NCBI GenBank assembly: GCA_036494465.1
Contig: DASXOJ010000158.1
Location: forward strand, 1 to 64,000
DNA: 64,000 nt
Direction of reading: 5' to 3'
DNA from: CAJCJE01 sp036494465
Lineage (GTDB): Bacteria > Actinomycetota > Actinomycetes > Mycobacteriales > Pseudonocardiaceae
The notes under the pieces are model-generated. The model saw only the letters and a list, made by a program, of their open reading frames with translations. It ran no database searches and was not told the DNA's origin. This document shows positions 8,621 through 19,100 of this stretch, piece by piece. How positions within the stretch are numbered: position 1 is the first letter of the stretch; the number at the start of each line of letters is the position of its first letter. The translations under genes and the position numbers were made by a program.

Positions 8621-8745
8621 TGTCCTGGCTCGAATCGCTGCGCCGCGAACGATCCCGGTTGGTGGCGACCATGACATCGTTGACCGAAGAAGGGCTGCTG
8701 GAGCGCGTTGTCGTGCGCGGCCCGATCTACCGGTCCGTCGACTGA
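8620..8745 (+). CDS. Small hypothetical frame overlapping the aldehyde dehydrogenase stop
   Basis: An ATG at 8620 overlaps the upstream TGA and opens a 41-residue frame (M-S-W-L-E-S-L-R-R-E-R...). After its stop the same frame continues without a further stop towards the end of the MFS gene. It could be a translationally coupled small protein, a remnant of a longer gene, or chance. I recognise no family. Confidence 0.25.
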   Translation: MSWLESLRRERSRLVATMTSLTEEGLLERVVVRGPIYRSVD

Positions 8746-8805
8746 GAGGAGACCGGCGGCATCGCGGGCAAGGCCGCGCACGAGGTGCACGCGTCCAGCG
8801 AGCAA

Positions 8806-10200
8806 CTACCTCGTCTTTACGGGTACTTTGCGGATCGCGTTGCCCGAGGTCGGATCCATCCGGATCGCCTGGACGGTGGCGGCCGACGCGAACAGCGCGA
8901 TCAGTACGAACGCGACCAGGTAGGCGAGGTGCCCGCTGGTTCCGGTGACCAGATCGCCAAGGCGCAGGGCGATGGTGGCGACCGCGACGGCGAGGCCGCT
9001 GGCCAGCTGGGTGGTGGTCGCGGCGAAGGTGTTCGCCTCGCGCATCCGCTCGTTGGGCACGTCGCTCAGCGCGACCGTGTTGTACGCGGTAAGGGCGATC
9101 GACCGGAAGACGCCGGAGACGAGGGTGAGCAGGATGATCAGCACGAGCGGCGTGCCGCTGGTGGTGCAGCCGAGTCCGACCATGCTCGCGGTCATGCCGA
9201 TGGTCGCGGTGATCAGCACGGTGCGGAAGCCGAACCGGTTGAGCATCGCGGTGGTCGTCGGTTTGATGCCGACGTTGCCGACGAAGATGAACAACACGAT
9301 CACGCCGGACCGGACCGCGCTCCAGCCGAACACGTTCTGGAACAGCAGCGGCAGCAGGAACGGCCCGGACGCGACCGCGAACCAGTACAGGAACGTGCCG
9401 GTCATCGACTGGCGGAAGGTGTGCACGCGCAGCAGGCTCAGCCGCAGCAGCGGATGCCGGGCTCGCACCAGATGGAACGCGGCCAGCCCGAGCAGCACGA
9501 TCGAACCGCCGGTCAGCGCGGTGATCGGCACCCAGCCGCTGCCGGTGTCGGCGATCAGGTGCGCGGCGTAGGTGAGCCCGCCGAGCCCGGTGCAGGTCAG
9601 CGCGAGTCCGGTCCAGTCCAGCGGAGCGGGTTCGCCAGCATCGCCCGCGTCGATCAGCCGCCAGGCGACCGCGAACGCGATCACGCCCAGCGGCACGTTG
9701 ATCCCGAACAGCCACGGCCAGGACGCGTAGGTGGTGATCAGCGCGCCCGCGATCGGCGCGATCACCGGGGAGATCAGACCGGGCCAGACGATGTAGGAGA
9801 CGACCCGCATGATGTCCGGCTTTTCGGTGCGGGACAACACGACCGTGCGCCCGACCGGCACCATCATCGCACCGCCGACGCCTTGTACGACCCGCAGGCT
9901 CACCAGCATGGTGAGGTCACGGCTGAACGCGCAGCCGAGCGAGGCGAGGGTGAAGATCGCGATCGCGGACAGGAACACCCGCCGCATGCCCAGTCGCTCG
10001 GTGAGCCACCCGCTGGCCGGGATCAGCACCGCGAGGGTGAGCAGGTAGGCGGTGATGACCAGGCCGATCGCGGTCGGCGCGACGTGCAGCGACTCGCCGA
10101 TCCGAGGTGCGGCCGTAGTCACGATCGTGCCGTCCAGGTTCTCCATGAAGAAGCACCCGGCCACGAGCAGTGCGGTGTTGCGATGGCGCGCGTCGATCAC
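8806..10200 (-). CDS. MFS transporter, DHA2 (EmrB-like) drug exporter family
   Basis: The 464-aa protein is strongly hydrophobic with about 14 predicted membrane segments. It has the family hallmarks M-E-N-L-D-G-T-I-V in helix 1, G-W-L-T-E-R-L-G-M-R-R (motif A) and R-V-V-Q-G-V-G-G-A (motif B). DHA2 members export drugs or other hydrophobic compounds by proton antiport. The GTG start at 10200 is followed directly by helix 1. It lies 53 bp downstream of the ROK regulator on the same strand, so co-transcription is likely. No substrate can be deduced. Confidence 0.85.
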   Translation of the reverse strand: MIDARHRNTALLVAGCFFMENLDGTIVTTAAPRIGESLHVAPTAIGLVITAYLLTLAVLIPASGWLTERLGMRRVFLSAIAIFTLASLGCAFSRDLTMLVSLRVVQGVGGAMMVPVGRTVVLSRTEKPDIMRVVSYIVWPGLISPVIAPIAGALITTYASWPWLFGINVPLGVIAFAVAWRLIDAGDAGEPAPLDWTGLALTCTGLGGLTYAAHLIADTGSGWVPITALTGGSIVLLGLAAFHLVRARHPLLRLSLLRVHTFRQSMTGTFLYWFAVASGPFLLPLLFQNVFGWSAVRSGVIVLFIFVGNVGIKPTTTAMLNRFGFRTVLITATIGMTASMVGLGCTTSGTPLVLIILLTLVSGVFRSIALTAYNTVALSDVPNERMREANTFAATTTQLASGLAVAVATIALRLGDLVTGTSGHLAYLVAFVLIALFASAATVQAIRMDPTSGNAIRKVPVKTR

Positions 10201-10253
10201 ACCCTCAGGCTAGGTCCCGTCAGTGGGTATGTGGTTCGCCGAGCGGCAATGAT

Positions 10254-11462
10254 TCAGATCGCGACGCCGAGCCGTTCCGGCACGGTGTCCAGCACGAGGG
10301 CGGCGGCGCCGAGCACACCTGCGCTGTCGCCCAGTGCGCCGGGCACGATCCGCAGCGAGTTCTGCTGCGCGCGCATGATCGTGCGGCCGATGGTGCGGCG
10401 CATCGGTTCGAACAACGCCTCCCCCGCGCTGACCAGGTCGCCCCCGACCACGATCAGCTCCGGGTTGAGCAGCATCACGCTCATGGCGAGCGCACGACCC
10501 ACCGCCTCGCCCGCGTCCTCGATCGCGCGCAGCGTGCCGCGATCACCGGCCGCGAGCAGCGCCTCGATGTCGCCGCCGTGCACGGGTTCACCCCGGCCCC
10601 TGCTCAGTTGCCCGGCGATCGCGGTCGGGCTGGCGACGGTCTCCAGGCAGCCCCGGTTGCCGCACCGGCACAGCGCGCCCTGCGGTTCGACGGTGACGTG
10701 CCCGAGTTCGCCCGCGAGCCCGTCGTGCCCGAGCAGCATCCGGCCGTCCGAGACGACACCAGCGCCTATGCCGGATGACAACCGCAGGTACACAACGTTG
10801 CCGACGTCGCGTGCGGCGCCGAACCTGCGCTCCGCGAGCGCGCCCGCGTTGGCGTCGTTGATGATCTGCACCGGGAGGCCGGTGCGGTCGGCGAGTTCGT
10901 CGGTCGGCCGGACACCGACCCAGCCCGCCATGATGTCCTCGGCGTGCAATTCGCCGGTGCTCGCGTCGACCGGGCAGGCGATGCCCAGGCCGAGCCCGAG
11001 GATCTTGGCGCGCGCGACCCCGGTTTCCGCGATGGCCGCCTCGGTCAGTTCGGCGGCGGTGCGCAGCGCGCGCTCGGGATCGTCGTCCACGGCCAGCGCG
11101 ACGCTGCGGTCCCAGCGCGGCGCGCCGACCAGGTCGGTGAGGGTGGCGCGGACGTGGTCGTGGCCGATGTCGATGCCGATCGCGTAACCTGCATCGGGCG
11201 CCAGGGAGAGCATCTGTGGCGGGCGGCCGGTGCGGGCGCCGGTAGGGCCGGTGTTGGCGGACTCGTGCACAACGCCCGCGTCGATCAGGTCGTAGACCAC
11301 CGAGCCGACGGTCGCCCTGGCCAGTCCGGTGCGCTGCACGAGTTCGGCGCGGGAGAGCCTGCGCTGTTCGGTCAACGCCTGCAGGATGCGCACCCGGCCG
11401 AGGTTCCACAGGTTGATGGGCGCGTCGGCACCGCCGTGCGGGCTGGTTGGCGTTGCGGACAC
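10254..11462 (-). CDS. ROK-family transcriptional regulator (NagC/XylR type)
   Basis: An N-terminal winged helix-turn-helix (residues ~18-75: L-S-R-A-E-L-V-Q-R-T-G-L-A-R-A-T-V-G) is followed by a ROK sugar-kinase-like domain. The latter has G-I-D-I-G-H-D-H near 95-105, G-L-A-G-E-L-G-H-V-T-V and the zinc motif C-R-C-G-N-R-G-C-L-E. The H-D-H and R-A-T residues in the phosphate-loop region look unlike a functional kinase, as usual for regulators. ROK repressors sense sugars or sugar phosphates. It diverges from the GH3-GH92 operon across a 222-bp gap holding two dyads, so it probably controls that operon, itself and the MFS gene (inference). The start is GTG 11462. Confidence 0.88.
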   Translation of the reverse strand: MSATPTSPHGGADAPINLWNLGRVRILQALTEQRRLSRAELVQRTGLARATVGSVVYDLIDAGVVHESANTGPTGARTGRPPQMLSLAPDAGYAIGIDIGHDHVRATLTDLVGAPRWDRSVALAVDDDPERALRTAAELTEAAIAETGVARAKILGLGLGIACPVDASTGELHAEDIMAGWVGVRPTDELADRTGLPVQIINDANAGALAERRFGAARDVGNVVYLRLSSGIGAGVVSDGRMLLGHDGLAGELGHVTVEPQGALCRCGNRGCLETVASPTAIAGQLSRGRGEPVHGGDIEALLAAGDRGTLRAIEDAGEAVGRALAMSVMLLNPELIVVGGDLVSAGEALFEPMRRTIGRTIMRAQQNSLRIVPGALGDSAGVLGAAALVLDTVPERLGVAI

Positions 11463-11494
11463 AGCGAAACCATAGCAGCGAACGGATGCCGACT

Positions 11495-11504
11495 TTAGTC
11501 CTAA
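11495..11504. promoter_or_regulatory. TTAG-NN-CTAA dyad in the ROK/GH3 divergent region
   Basis: A short perfect inverted repeat (TTAGTCCTAA, central two bases unpaired) lies about 33 bp upstream of the ROK regulator start. It could be an autoregulatory site. Confidence 0.25.
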
Positions 11505-11598
11505 CTTGGCCGCCGTTCGGGTGACGCGGACTCGCGCTATCTGTTGAACCCCAAGGTATCGACCGTTGACGTGTTAATTCAAGAAATACGCCAAAGTC

Positions 11599-11627
11599 TT
11601 GACTTATGCCCATAGTCAGCCCAATTG
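11599..11627 (+). promoter_or_regulatory. Possible promoter and overlapping dyad upstream of the GH3 operon
   Basis: TTGACT (11599-11604) matches a -35 hexamer at five of six bases; 17 bp downstream the -10 position (CAATTG) is poor. The -35 overlaps a 19-bp imperfect dyad, TGACT-N9-AGTCA (11600-11618), a candidate operator for the divergent ROK regulator. Confidence 0.4.
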
Positions 11628-11684
11628 TGTGAGCGGCGCCATAGCCGTGCGCGTGCCAGCAGCAGCCAATGACGGAGGCGACAA

Positions 11685-14600
11685 ATGGCAGGGACCAGGC
11701 ACCGATGGTTACGGATGATCGCCGCGGGCGCGGCGATCACCACCGGGATCGGCATCGCCGGACTCGCGACATCGGATGCGTCGGCCGGTACCGGCGCGAA
11801 CGGCCCGACACCGATCTACCTCGACACCCACTACAGCTTCGCGGCACGCGCCGCCGATCTCGTGTCCCGGATGACGTTGCCGGAGAAGGTCGCGCAACTG
11901 TCCACCAACAACGGCCCGGCGATCCCCCGGCTGGGTGTGCAGGAGTACACCTACTGGAGCGAGGGTCAGCACGGCGTCAACCGACTCGGCGCCGACGACT
12001 ACGGCGATGGCGGTTTCGAGCCCAAGGCCACCAGCTTCCCCACCAACTTCGCCTCCACGATGTCCTGGGACCCGAGCCTGGTCTACGCCGAGACCAGCGC
12101 GATTTCCGATGAGGCGCGCGGTTTCCTGGACAAGTCGCTGTTCGGCACCGGCCAGAACAACCTCGGCCCGAGTGCGAGCGACTACGGCTCGCTGACCTAC
12201 TGGGCCCCCACCGTCAACCTCGACCGCGACCCACGCTGGGGCCGCACGGACGAGGCGTTCGGCGAGGACCCGTACCTGGTCGGCCAGATGGCGGGCGCGT
12301 TCGTGAACGGCTATCAGGGCCAGAGCATGACCGGCCAGTCGCAGACCGGCTATCTGAAGGTCGCCGCGACCGCGAAGCACTACGCACTCAACGACGTCGA
12401 GGACAACCGCACCGGCGTCTCCTCCAACGTCGACGACACCGACCTGCACGACTACTACACCCAGCAGTTCAAGGACCTGATCCAGAACGCGAACGTGTCC
12501 GGCCTGATGACCTCCTACAACGCGATCAACGGCACCCCGTCGGTCGCGGACACGTACACCGCGAACCAGATCGCGCAGCGCGACGACGGCTTCAACGGTT
12601 ACGTCACCTCGGACTGTGGCGCGGTCGGCACCACGTACCAGTCGTTCCCGAACGGCCACGACTGGGCACCGCCCGGCTGGAGCACGAACCACGAGAGCGG
12701 CAACGGCACCTGGACCAACACCGCGACCGGCGCGACCGTGCCCGCACAGGCGGGCGGCCAGGCGTACGCGCTGCGCGCGGGCACCGACCTGAACTGTTCG
12801 GGTGGCGAGAACACGCTGGCCAACGTCGAGGCCGCGATCAAGGCGGGCGCGCTGAGCGAGGGCGTGATCGACAACGACCTGGTGAAGGTGTTCACCACGC
12901 GGATGGAGACCGGCGAGTTCGACCCGGCGAGCAAGGTGCCGTACACGAAGATCACCAAGGCACAGGTCCAGAGCCCGGCGCACCAGGCACTGGCCACCAA
13001 GGTCGCGGACAACTCGCTGGTACTGCTCAAGAACTCGCCCGCAGCGGGCGCGACCGCGAACCTGTTGCCGTTGAACGGCAAGCAGACCAGCAAGATCGTG
13101 ATCCTCGGCGACCTCGCAGGCAAGGTCACCCTCGGCGACTACTCGGGCGACCCGTCGTTGCAGGTCAACGGGGTGCAGGGCATCACGGCGGCGGTCAAGG
13201 CCGCGAACCCGAACGCGACTGTCAGCTACGACGCGGCGGGCACCGGCACCAAGACCACCGGCCCGGCGACGCTGTCCGCGTCGACGCTCGCGGACATCAA
13301 GAGCGCGGACGCGGTCATCGTGTTCGCCGGCACCGACACGGATCTGGCCACCGAGGGCACCGACCGCACCTCCATCGCGATGCCCGGCAACTACGACTCG
13401 CTGATCGACCAGGCAACGGCGGTCGGCAACCCGAACATGGTGCTGGCGATCCAGTCGAACGGGCCGGTGCAGATCGACAACGAGCAGGCCAAGTTCCCGT
13501 CGATCGTGTTCAGCGGTTACAACGGCGAGAGCCAGGGCACCGCGCTCGCCGATGTGCTGTTCGGCAGGCAGAACCCGGCCGGGCACCTGGACTTCACCTG
13601 GTACGCGGACGATTCGCAGCTGCCGGACATGTCCAACTACAACCTCGCGCCCGCACAGACCGACGGGCTCGGCCGCACCTACCAGTACTTCACCGGCACC
13701 CCGACCTACCCGTTCGGCTACGGCCTGAGCTACGCGAACTTCGCCTACTCCAACATTCACGCCGATCGCTCCACTGTGGACGCCAATGGCGCGGTCAAGG
13801 TGAACGTGACGGTGCGGAACACCGGCAAGACCGCCGGTAGCACGGTCGCGCAGCTCTACGCGGCAACGCCGTTCACGGTGCCCGGGGTGACGCTGCCCAA
13901 GGAGCGCCTGGCCGGATTCCAGAAGACCGACGTGCTGCAACCGGGCCAGAGCCAGAACATCACCATCACCGTGGCGCTGCCGAGCCTGGGCATCTGGGAC
14001 GAGAACACGGCAAAGTCCGTTGTCTACAACGGTCAGTACAACTTCCAGGTGGGCGCGAGCGCGACCGACATCAAGGGCACGGCGGCGGTCGCGGTGACCG
14101 GCGCGCTCAAGCCGGCCGTGCAGGAGGTGACGGTGCAGCCGGATCAGGTCGACTACCAGGTTGGCCAGACGCTTGATCTGACGGCGAAGAACCCGTGGAT
14201 CAAGGACGACACCGACCCGACGCAGGAACAGCGCAACCTCAGCGTCACCGCGGACAACGTGGTGGAGGCGGCGAACAGCGACGGCAGCTTCGCCGATCTC
14301 GCAACGGCCAAGGTCAGTTACCGCAGCAGCGATCCGAGCGTGGCGACCGTGTCCGACAAGGGCCTGGTAACCGCGATCGGCGACGGCACCGCGACCATCA
14401 CGGCCACGGTGAACGGGGTCAGCGGATCGACGCCGATCGTGGTCGGCCACGCGGTCTCGGTCAGCGCGCCAACCCTGAGCCAGGCAGGCCAGACCGGCAC
14501 GGTGACCACCACCTTCACCAACACCGGCAAGTCGGCCGCGCACAACGTGGCGATGAACCTGGACCTGCCCGCGACCTGGACCGCGTCCGCGAGCACTCCG

Positions 14601-16181
14601 GCGACGTTCGCGAGCGTCGCGGGTGGCAAGCAGGTGACCACGACCTGGTCGGTGAACATCCCGAAGAACTCGGCGGGCCTGTTCAACCTGATCACGGACG
14701 CGACCGTGAACGGCGCGCACGACAGCTCGGCGTGGACGCAGGCCGACGTGCCATACACGTCGGTGCCTTCGGCGTACAACAACGACGCCATCACCAGCGA
14801 CGACAACCGGGGCGGCGCCAACCTCGACGGCGCGGGCGCGAGCTTCTCCGCGCAGGCGCTGGCAGCGGCCGGAGCGACACCGGGCGCGTCGATCGTGCAC
14901 GACGGTCTCACCTTCACCTGGCCCAACACCCAGATCGGCCAGGCGGACAACGTTGTCGCGAGTGGACAGACGATCGACTACTCGGGTTCCGGCTCCACCA
15001 TGGGCTTCCTGGGCACGAGCACCTGGGGCCCGGTGACCGGGTCCGGCACGATCGCCTACACCGATGGGTCGAGCCAGCCGTTCACGATCGGCTTCGGTGA
15101 CTGGGCCAACGGCACCCCGCCGACCGGCGGTGACGTGGCGATCCGCGCGGCATACGGCAACCAGCCCGGCAACAAGACCGGCTGGCAGACCACGATCGAC
15201 TACTTCCCGGTCAGCATCGACCCGAGCAAGACCGTGCAGTCGATCACGCTGCCGCAGGGCAACGCGGTTCCGCAGGGCGGCACGCCCGCCATGCACATCT
15301 TCGGCATCTCGATCAAGTCCGACAACCTCTCGATCGACGCGCCGGTCACCATCGACGCAGGCAAAACCGGCACGGTGACCACGTCCCTGGCGAACCCATC
15401 CGGGGCGGCGCTGAGCAACGTCGGGCTGGCGTTGAACCTGCCCACCGGCTGGACGGCGACCAACACCAACCCGAGCACGTTCGCCTCGGTGGCCGCGGGC
15501 GGCACCGTCTCGACCACCTGGACGGTCTCGGTGCCGAGCGCCACCACACCGGGTTCGGCGGTGGTCGGGGTGACCGAGAGCGTCGGCAGCGCGCAGGCGG
15601 GCTTGTCCTCGGCGGTGACCGAGGTACCGTTCGGCTCGTTGGCCGCGGGCTTCAACAACGTGTCCATCACCGACGACGCTGATCACGGGCCCGGCAACAT
15701 CGACGGCGGCGGCAACGGCTTCTCCGCCCAAGCCCTCGCCGCGGCGGGCCTCACCCCCGGCCAGCCGTTCACCAGTAACGGCCTGACCTTCACCTGGCCG
15801 GACGCGGCCGCTGGCAGCAACGACAACATCGAGGCAGACGGGCGCGCGTTCGACCTGACCGGAACCGGCGCCACGCTCGGCTTCCTCGGCGCCACCGCCA
15901 ACGGCGCGGCCGCAGGCACCGGCACGATCGTCTACACCGACGGCACCGCGCAGCAGTTCACCGTCGGCTTCGGCGACTGGGCCTCCACCACGCCCTATCC
16001 GGGTGGCTCGGTGGCGGTCACCGCCGCGTACGGCAACACGTCGACCGGCACCACGCCCTGGACCGCGACCGTGTTCTACGACCCGGTCGCTCTCCAGTCC
16101 GGCAAGACCGTGCAGTCGGTCGTGCTGCCTGCCGCCGGTACCGCTCCCCTGCACATCTTCGCCGCCGCGATCGGCGGCTGA
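11685..16181 (+). CDS. Secreted multidomain GH3 glycosidase (beta-xylosidase/beta-glucosidase type)
   Basis: Start ATG 11685 has GGAGG seven bases upstream. The 1498-aa protein has a signal peptide (1-35), a GH3 N-domain (~45-400) with nucleophile D310 in V-T-S-D-C-G-A, a GH3 C-domain (~430-660) and a FnIII-like domain (~680-775) common in GH3 enzymes. A Big_2-like Ig domain (~810-925) follows, then two tandem copies of a NEW3-like plus beta-sandwich module. The N-domain motifs (Y-W-S-E-G-Q-H-G-V, D-P-R-W-G-R, F-G-E-D-P-Y) resemble xylosidase/arabinosidase-like GH3 members more than simple beta-glucosidases. It would release sugars from non-reducing ends outside the cell, with the extra modules probably holding it on polysaccharide or the surface. 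It is followed after 9 bp by a GH92 gene. Confidence 0.88.
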   Translation: MAGTRHRWLRMIAAGAAITTGIGIAGLATSDASAGTGANGPTPIYLDTHYSFAARAADLVSRMTLPEKVAQLSTNNGPAIPRLGVQEYTYWSEGQHGVNRLGADDYGDGGFEPKATSFPTNFASTMSWDPSLVYAETSAISDEARGFLDKSLFGTGQNNLGPSASDYGSLTYWAPTVNLDRDPRWGRTDEAFGEDPYLVGQMAGAFVNGYQGQSMTGQSQTGYLKVAATAKHYALNDVEDNRTGVSSNVDDTDLHDYYTQQFKDLIQNANVSGLMTSYNAINGTPSVADTYTANQIAQRDDGFNGYVTSDCGAVGTTYQSFPNGHDWAPPGWSTNHESGNGTWTNTATGATVPAQAGGQAYALRAGTDLNCSGGENTLANVEAAIKAGALSEGVIDNDLVKVFTTRMETGEFDPASKVPYTKITKAQVQSPAHQALATKVADNSLVLLKNSPAAGATANLLPLNGKQTSKIVILGDLAGKVTLGDYSGDPSLQVNGVQGITAAVKAANPNATVSYDAAGTGTKTTGPATLSASTLADIKSADAVIVFAGTDTDLATEGTDRTSIAMPGNYDSLIDQATAVGNPNMVLAIQSNGPVQIDNEQAKFPSIVFSGYNGESQGTALADVLFGRQNPAGHLDFTWYADDSQLPDMSNYNLAPAQTDGLGRTYQYFTGTPTYPFGYGLSYANFAYSNIHADRSTVDANGAVKVNVTVRNTGKTAGSTVAQLYAATPFTVPGVTLPKERLAGFQKTDVLQPGQSQNITITVALPSLGIWDENTAKSVVYNGQYNFQVGASATDIKGTAAVAVTGALKPAVQEVTVQPDQVDYQVGQTLDLTAKNPWIKDDTDPTQEQRNLSVTADNVVEAANSDGSFADLATAKVSYRSSDPSVATVSDKGLVTAIGDGTATITATVNGVSGSTPIVVGHAVSVSAPTLSQAGQTGTVTTTFTNTGKSAAHNVAMNLDLPATWTASASTPATFASVAGGKQVTTTWSVNIPKNSAGLFNLITDATVNGAHDSSAWTQADVPYTSVPSAYNNDAITSDDNRGGANLDGAGASFSAQALAAAGATPGASIVHDGLTFTWPNTQIGQADNVVASGQTIDYSGSGSTMGFLGTSTWGPVTGSGTIAYTDGSSQPFTIGFGDWANGTPPTGGDVAIRAAYGNQPGNKTGWQTTIDYFPVSIDPSKTVQSITLPQGNAVPQGGTPAMHIFGISIKSDNLSIDAPVTIDAGKTGTVTTSLANPSGAALSNVGLALNLPTGWTATNTNPSTFASVAAGGTVSTTWTVSVPSATTPGSAVVGVTESVGSAQAGLSSAVTEVPFGSLAAGFNNVSITDDADHGPGNIDGGGNGFSAQALAAAGLTPGQPFTSNGLTFTWPDAAAGSNDNIEADGRAFDLTGTGATLGFLGATANGAAAGTGTIVYTDGTAQQFTVGFGDWASTTPYPGGSVAVTAAYGNTSTGTTPWTATVFYDPVALQSGKTVQSVVLPAAGTAPLHIFAAAIGG
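14451..16178 (+). repeat. Tandem duplication of a ~285-residue module inside the GH3 protein
   Basis: Copy A (~14451-15312) and copy B (~15313-16178) align along their length: a NEW3-like segment (G-x-T-G-T-V-T-T ... F-A-S-V-A-x-G) followed by a beta-rich segment with S-A-Q-A-L-A-A-A-G, D-G/N-G-L-T-F-T-W-P, G-F-L-G, Y-T-D-G and I/V-G-F-G-D-W-A. Boundaries are by eye. Confidence 0.8.
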
Positions 16182-16190
16182 AGGGACATC

Positions 16191-19100
16191 ATGAAAACCC
16201 GACTCTTAGCCGTGCTGGCCGCTGCCGTCGCGGTAGCCGGTCTCGCCCCCGCCGCCCATGCGGCCACCCCGCAACTCGTCTCCGATCCGACCGCACTCGT
16301 CGACCCGTTCGTGGGCACCGGCAGCGGCGGTGCGGTGGTCGGCCCGGTGGACATGTTTCCCGGCGCCGCCGCCCCGTTCGGCATGCTGAACTGGAGCCCG
16401 GACACGCCTTCCCGGCCGTCCTCCGGTGGCTACAACTACACGGACTCGTCGACCATCGGCTTGAGCGTCACGCACACGTCCGGCGCGGGCTGTGGCATCC
16501 AGGGCGACCTGCCCATCCTGCCGACGGTGGGTGCGATCGGCAGCACACCGACGGCGACCACCGAACCGTTCAGCCACGCCGACGAGACCGCGCACCCCGG
16601 TTCGTACGCGACGAAACTCGGCACCGGCTCGGACCAGATCGGGGTGAACCTGGCGACCACAACCCGCACCGGCATTGGCCAGTTCACCTATCCGGCCAGC
16701 ACATCGGCGAACATGCTGTTCAAGGTCGGCGACTCGCAGGCCTACGTCAAGGACGCCAATGTGTCCATTGTGGGCAATGACGAGGTGTCCGGCTCGATCA
16801 ACGAAGGCCGGTTCTGCGACATGCCGAACATGTCGACCGTCTATTTCGTCGCCAAGTTCGACCGTCCATTCGCGAGCTACGGCACCTGGAACGGCAGCAC
16901 CGTCAACACCAACGCCCGCGCCATGACCAGCCAGAACACCGCCAAGGCGCAGCCGAAGTCGTCGACAGCGCCGAACGCGCGGCTGAACACCGGCACCACC
17001 GGTCCGGACTCCGGCGCCTACGTCGGCTTCGACACCACCAGCGACGCAACCGTCGATATGCAGGTGTCGATCTCCTACGTGAGCACCGCGAACGCCGAAG
17101 CCAATCTGACCGCCGAGCAGCACGGCTTCAACGAGGCCGCGACCGCGGCGCAGACCAGGGCACAGTGGCGCACACTGCTCTCCGAGATCAACGTCGGCGG
17201 CGGCACCCACGAACAGCAGGTCGACTTCTATACCGCGCTCTACCACGCGCTGCTCGACCCGGAGACGTTCAGCGACGCCAACGGCCAGTACCTCGGCATG
17301 GACGGCAAACAGCACACGACCAGACCAGGTCAGGCGCAGTACAGCGAGTTCTCCGGCTGGGACATCTACCGCTCCGAGGTTCCGCTGCTCGCCACGGTCG
17401 CGCCCGCGCAGACCAGCGCGATGGCGCAATCGCTGGTCAACGACGCGCAACAGGGCGGCTGGCTGCCGAAGTGGCCGGTGGCCGACGGGTACACCGGCAT
17501 GATGGGCGGCGACTCGTCGGACGCGATCCTCGCCGAGGCATACGCGTTCGGTGCCCGGGACTTCGACACCAAGGGCGCGTTGGCGGCGATGATCAAGGGC
17601 GCCAGCCAGGTGCAGAACAGCGGTGATCTCGGCGAGGGCTACTACACCGAGCGGCCCGGCCTCGACTCCGACCTGGCCAAGGGCTACGTCATGAACGACC
17701 CCAGCGTGAACTCCGGCTCCGCCGTGCCGGACGGCGCGTCGCTGACCCTGGAATACGCCACCGACGACTACTCGATCTCGGCGTTCGCCCAAGCCCTCGG
17801 TCAGCAGGGCACCGCCAAGCAGTTCCTGGGCCGGTCGCAGAACTGGACGAACATCTACAACACCGAGTCCGGGTTTCTCCAGCCGCGCGACGCCAACGGC
17901 ACCTTCCCGGTCGGCAACCCGGTCAACGACGGGCTGGGCAGCTTCGGCCAGTCGGGCTTCCAGGAGGGCAACGCCGCGCAGTACGCGTTCATGGTGCCGC
18001 AGGATCTGCACGGCCTGGTCACCGCGATGGGTGGCGACGCGGCAACCGTGAACCGGCTGGACACCTTCTTCACGCAGGACAACGTCGGCCCGAACGACCC
18101 GTACTACTGGGCGGGCAACGAGGTCGACCTCGGTACACCGTGGGTTTACGACTACGCGGGCGCGCCGTACAAGACGACGGCGGAAATACACCGGCTGCTG
18201 GACAACCTCTACGCGGACACCCCCGACGGCGAGCCGGGCAACGACGACCTCGGAGCGATGAGCTCGTGGTACGTGTGGGGCGCGCTGGGCATGTACCCGA
18301 CCACCCCGGGCGCCGGTGTGCTCGCGTTGAGCGCGCCGATCTTCCCGGTGATCCAGTTGAACCTGCCCAACCACGCGACTTCGATCGTCGCGCCGGGCGC
18401 GTCCGACCAGGGCTATGTGAACGCGCTCGCGGTGAACGGGCGTAACTCCGATCAGGACTGGATCCCGGCGAGTCAATTGGTCGGCAGTACCGGCGGCCGG
18501 ACGACGCAACTCGACTACGCCATTTCCCGCAACCCGAACACGCACTGGGCGAGCGCGGATCGCGACGAGCCACCGTCCTACCAGGCCGGTCCGCTGCACT
18601 TCCCGACCGGCTCCCTGCCGGTCGCGGTGACCAGCGATCCGGCCAGCCTGCTGGCCACCGCCGGTTCGTCGAGTCAGGCGACGCTCACCTTCACCCTGGG
18701 CGTCGGCGCGTTCGGCAACACCGCCGCCGGGATCAAGCAACTGAACTGGACCGCGGTGCCGCCGACCGGCGTCACGGTGAACCCCGCGTCCGGTACCGCG
18801 ACGGTGGCCAACGCAACCGCGACCGCGACGGTTTCCTTTGCGGTGGCGGCGAACGCGCCGCAGGGCTTCGGCTCGGTCGGCTTCACGCTGGGTGCGAACA
18901 CGGTGCCGATGCCAACGGTCCCGGTGCCGCTCGCGGTGGTCGGGACCGGTAACACGGCAACCGTGTGCACCTCGCTCGGCGCCACCAATGTGAACAACGG
19001 GTTGTCGCAACAGGAGGGTGGCGACGGTGTGACAGCGCCGGTCACGGTCGGCGGGCTCGACGGTCGCAGCACGGTCGAGGAGGTGCACGGCGACCTGAAC

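Noticed and set aside
8746..8805. Continuation of the small frame after 8745 as a broken larger gene
   Set aside because: The sequence after the stop shows no family resemblance, so a pseudogene call is not supported.
8785..11187. 800-codon plus-strand frame across the MFS and ROK genes
   Set aside because: Low-complexity Asp/Gly/Arg/His sequence; the minus-strand genes have clear families and motifs.
11709..16154. Very long open frame antisense to the GH3 gene (~1480 codons)
   Set aside because: It mirrors the codon bias of the GH3 gene, is Arg/Gly/Val-rich without any family motif, and the plus strand is clearly coding.
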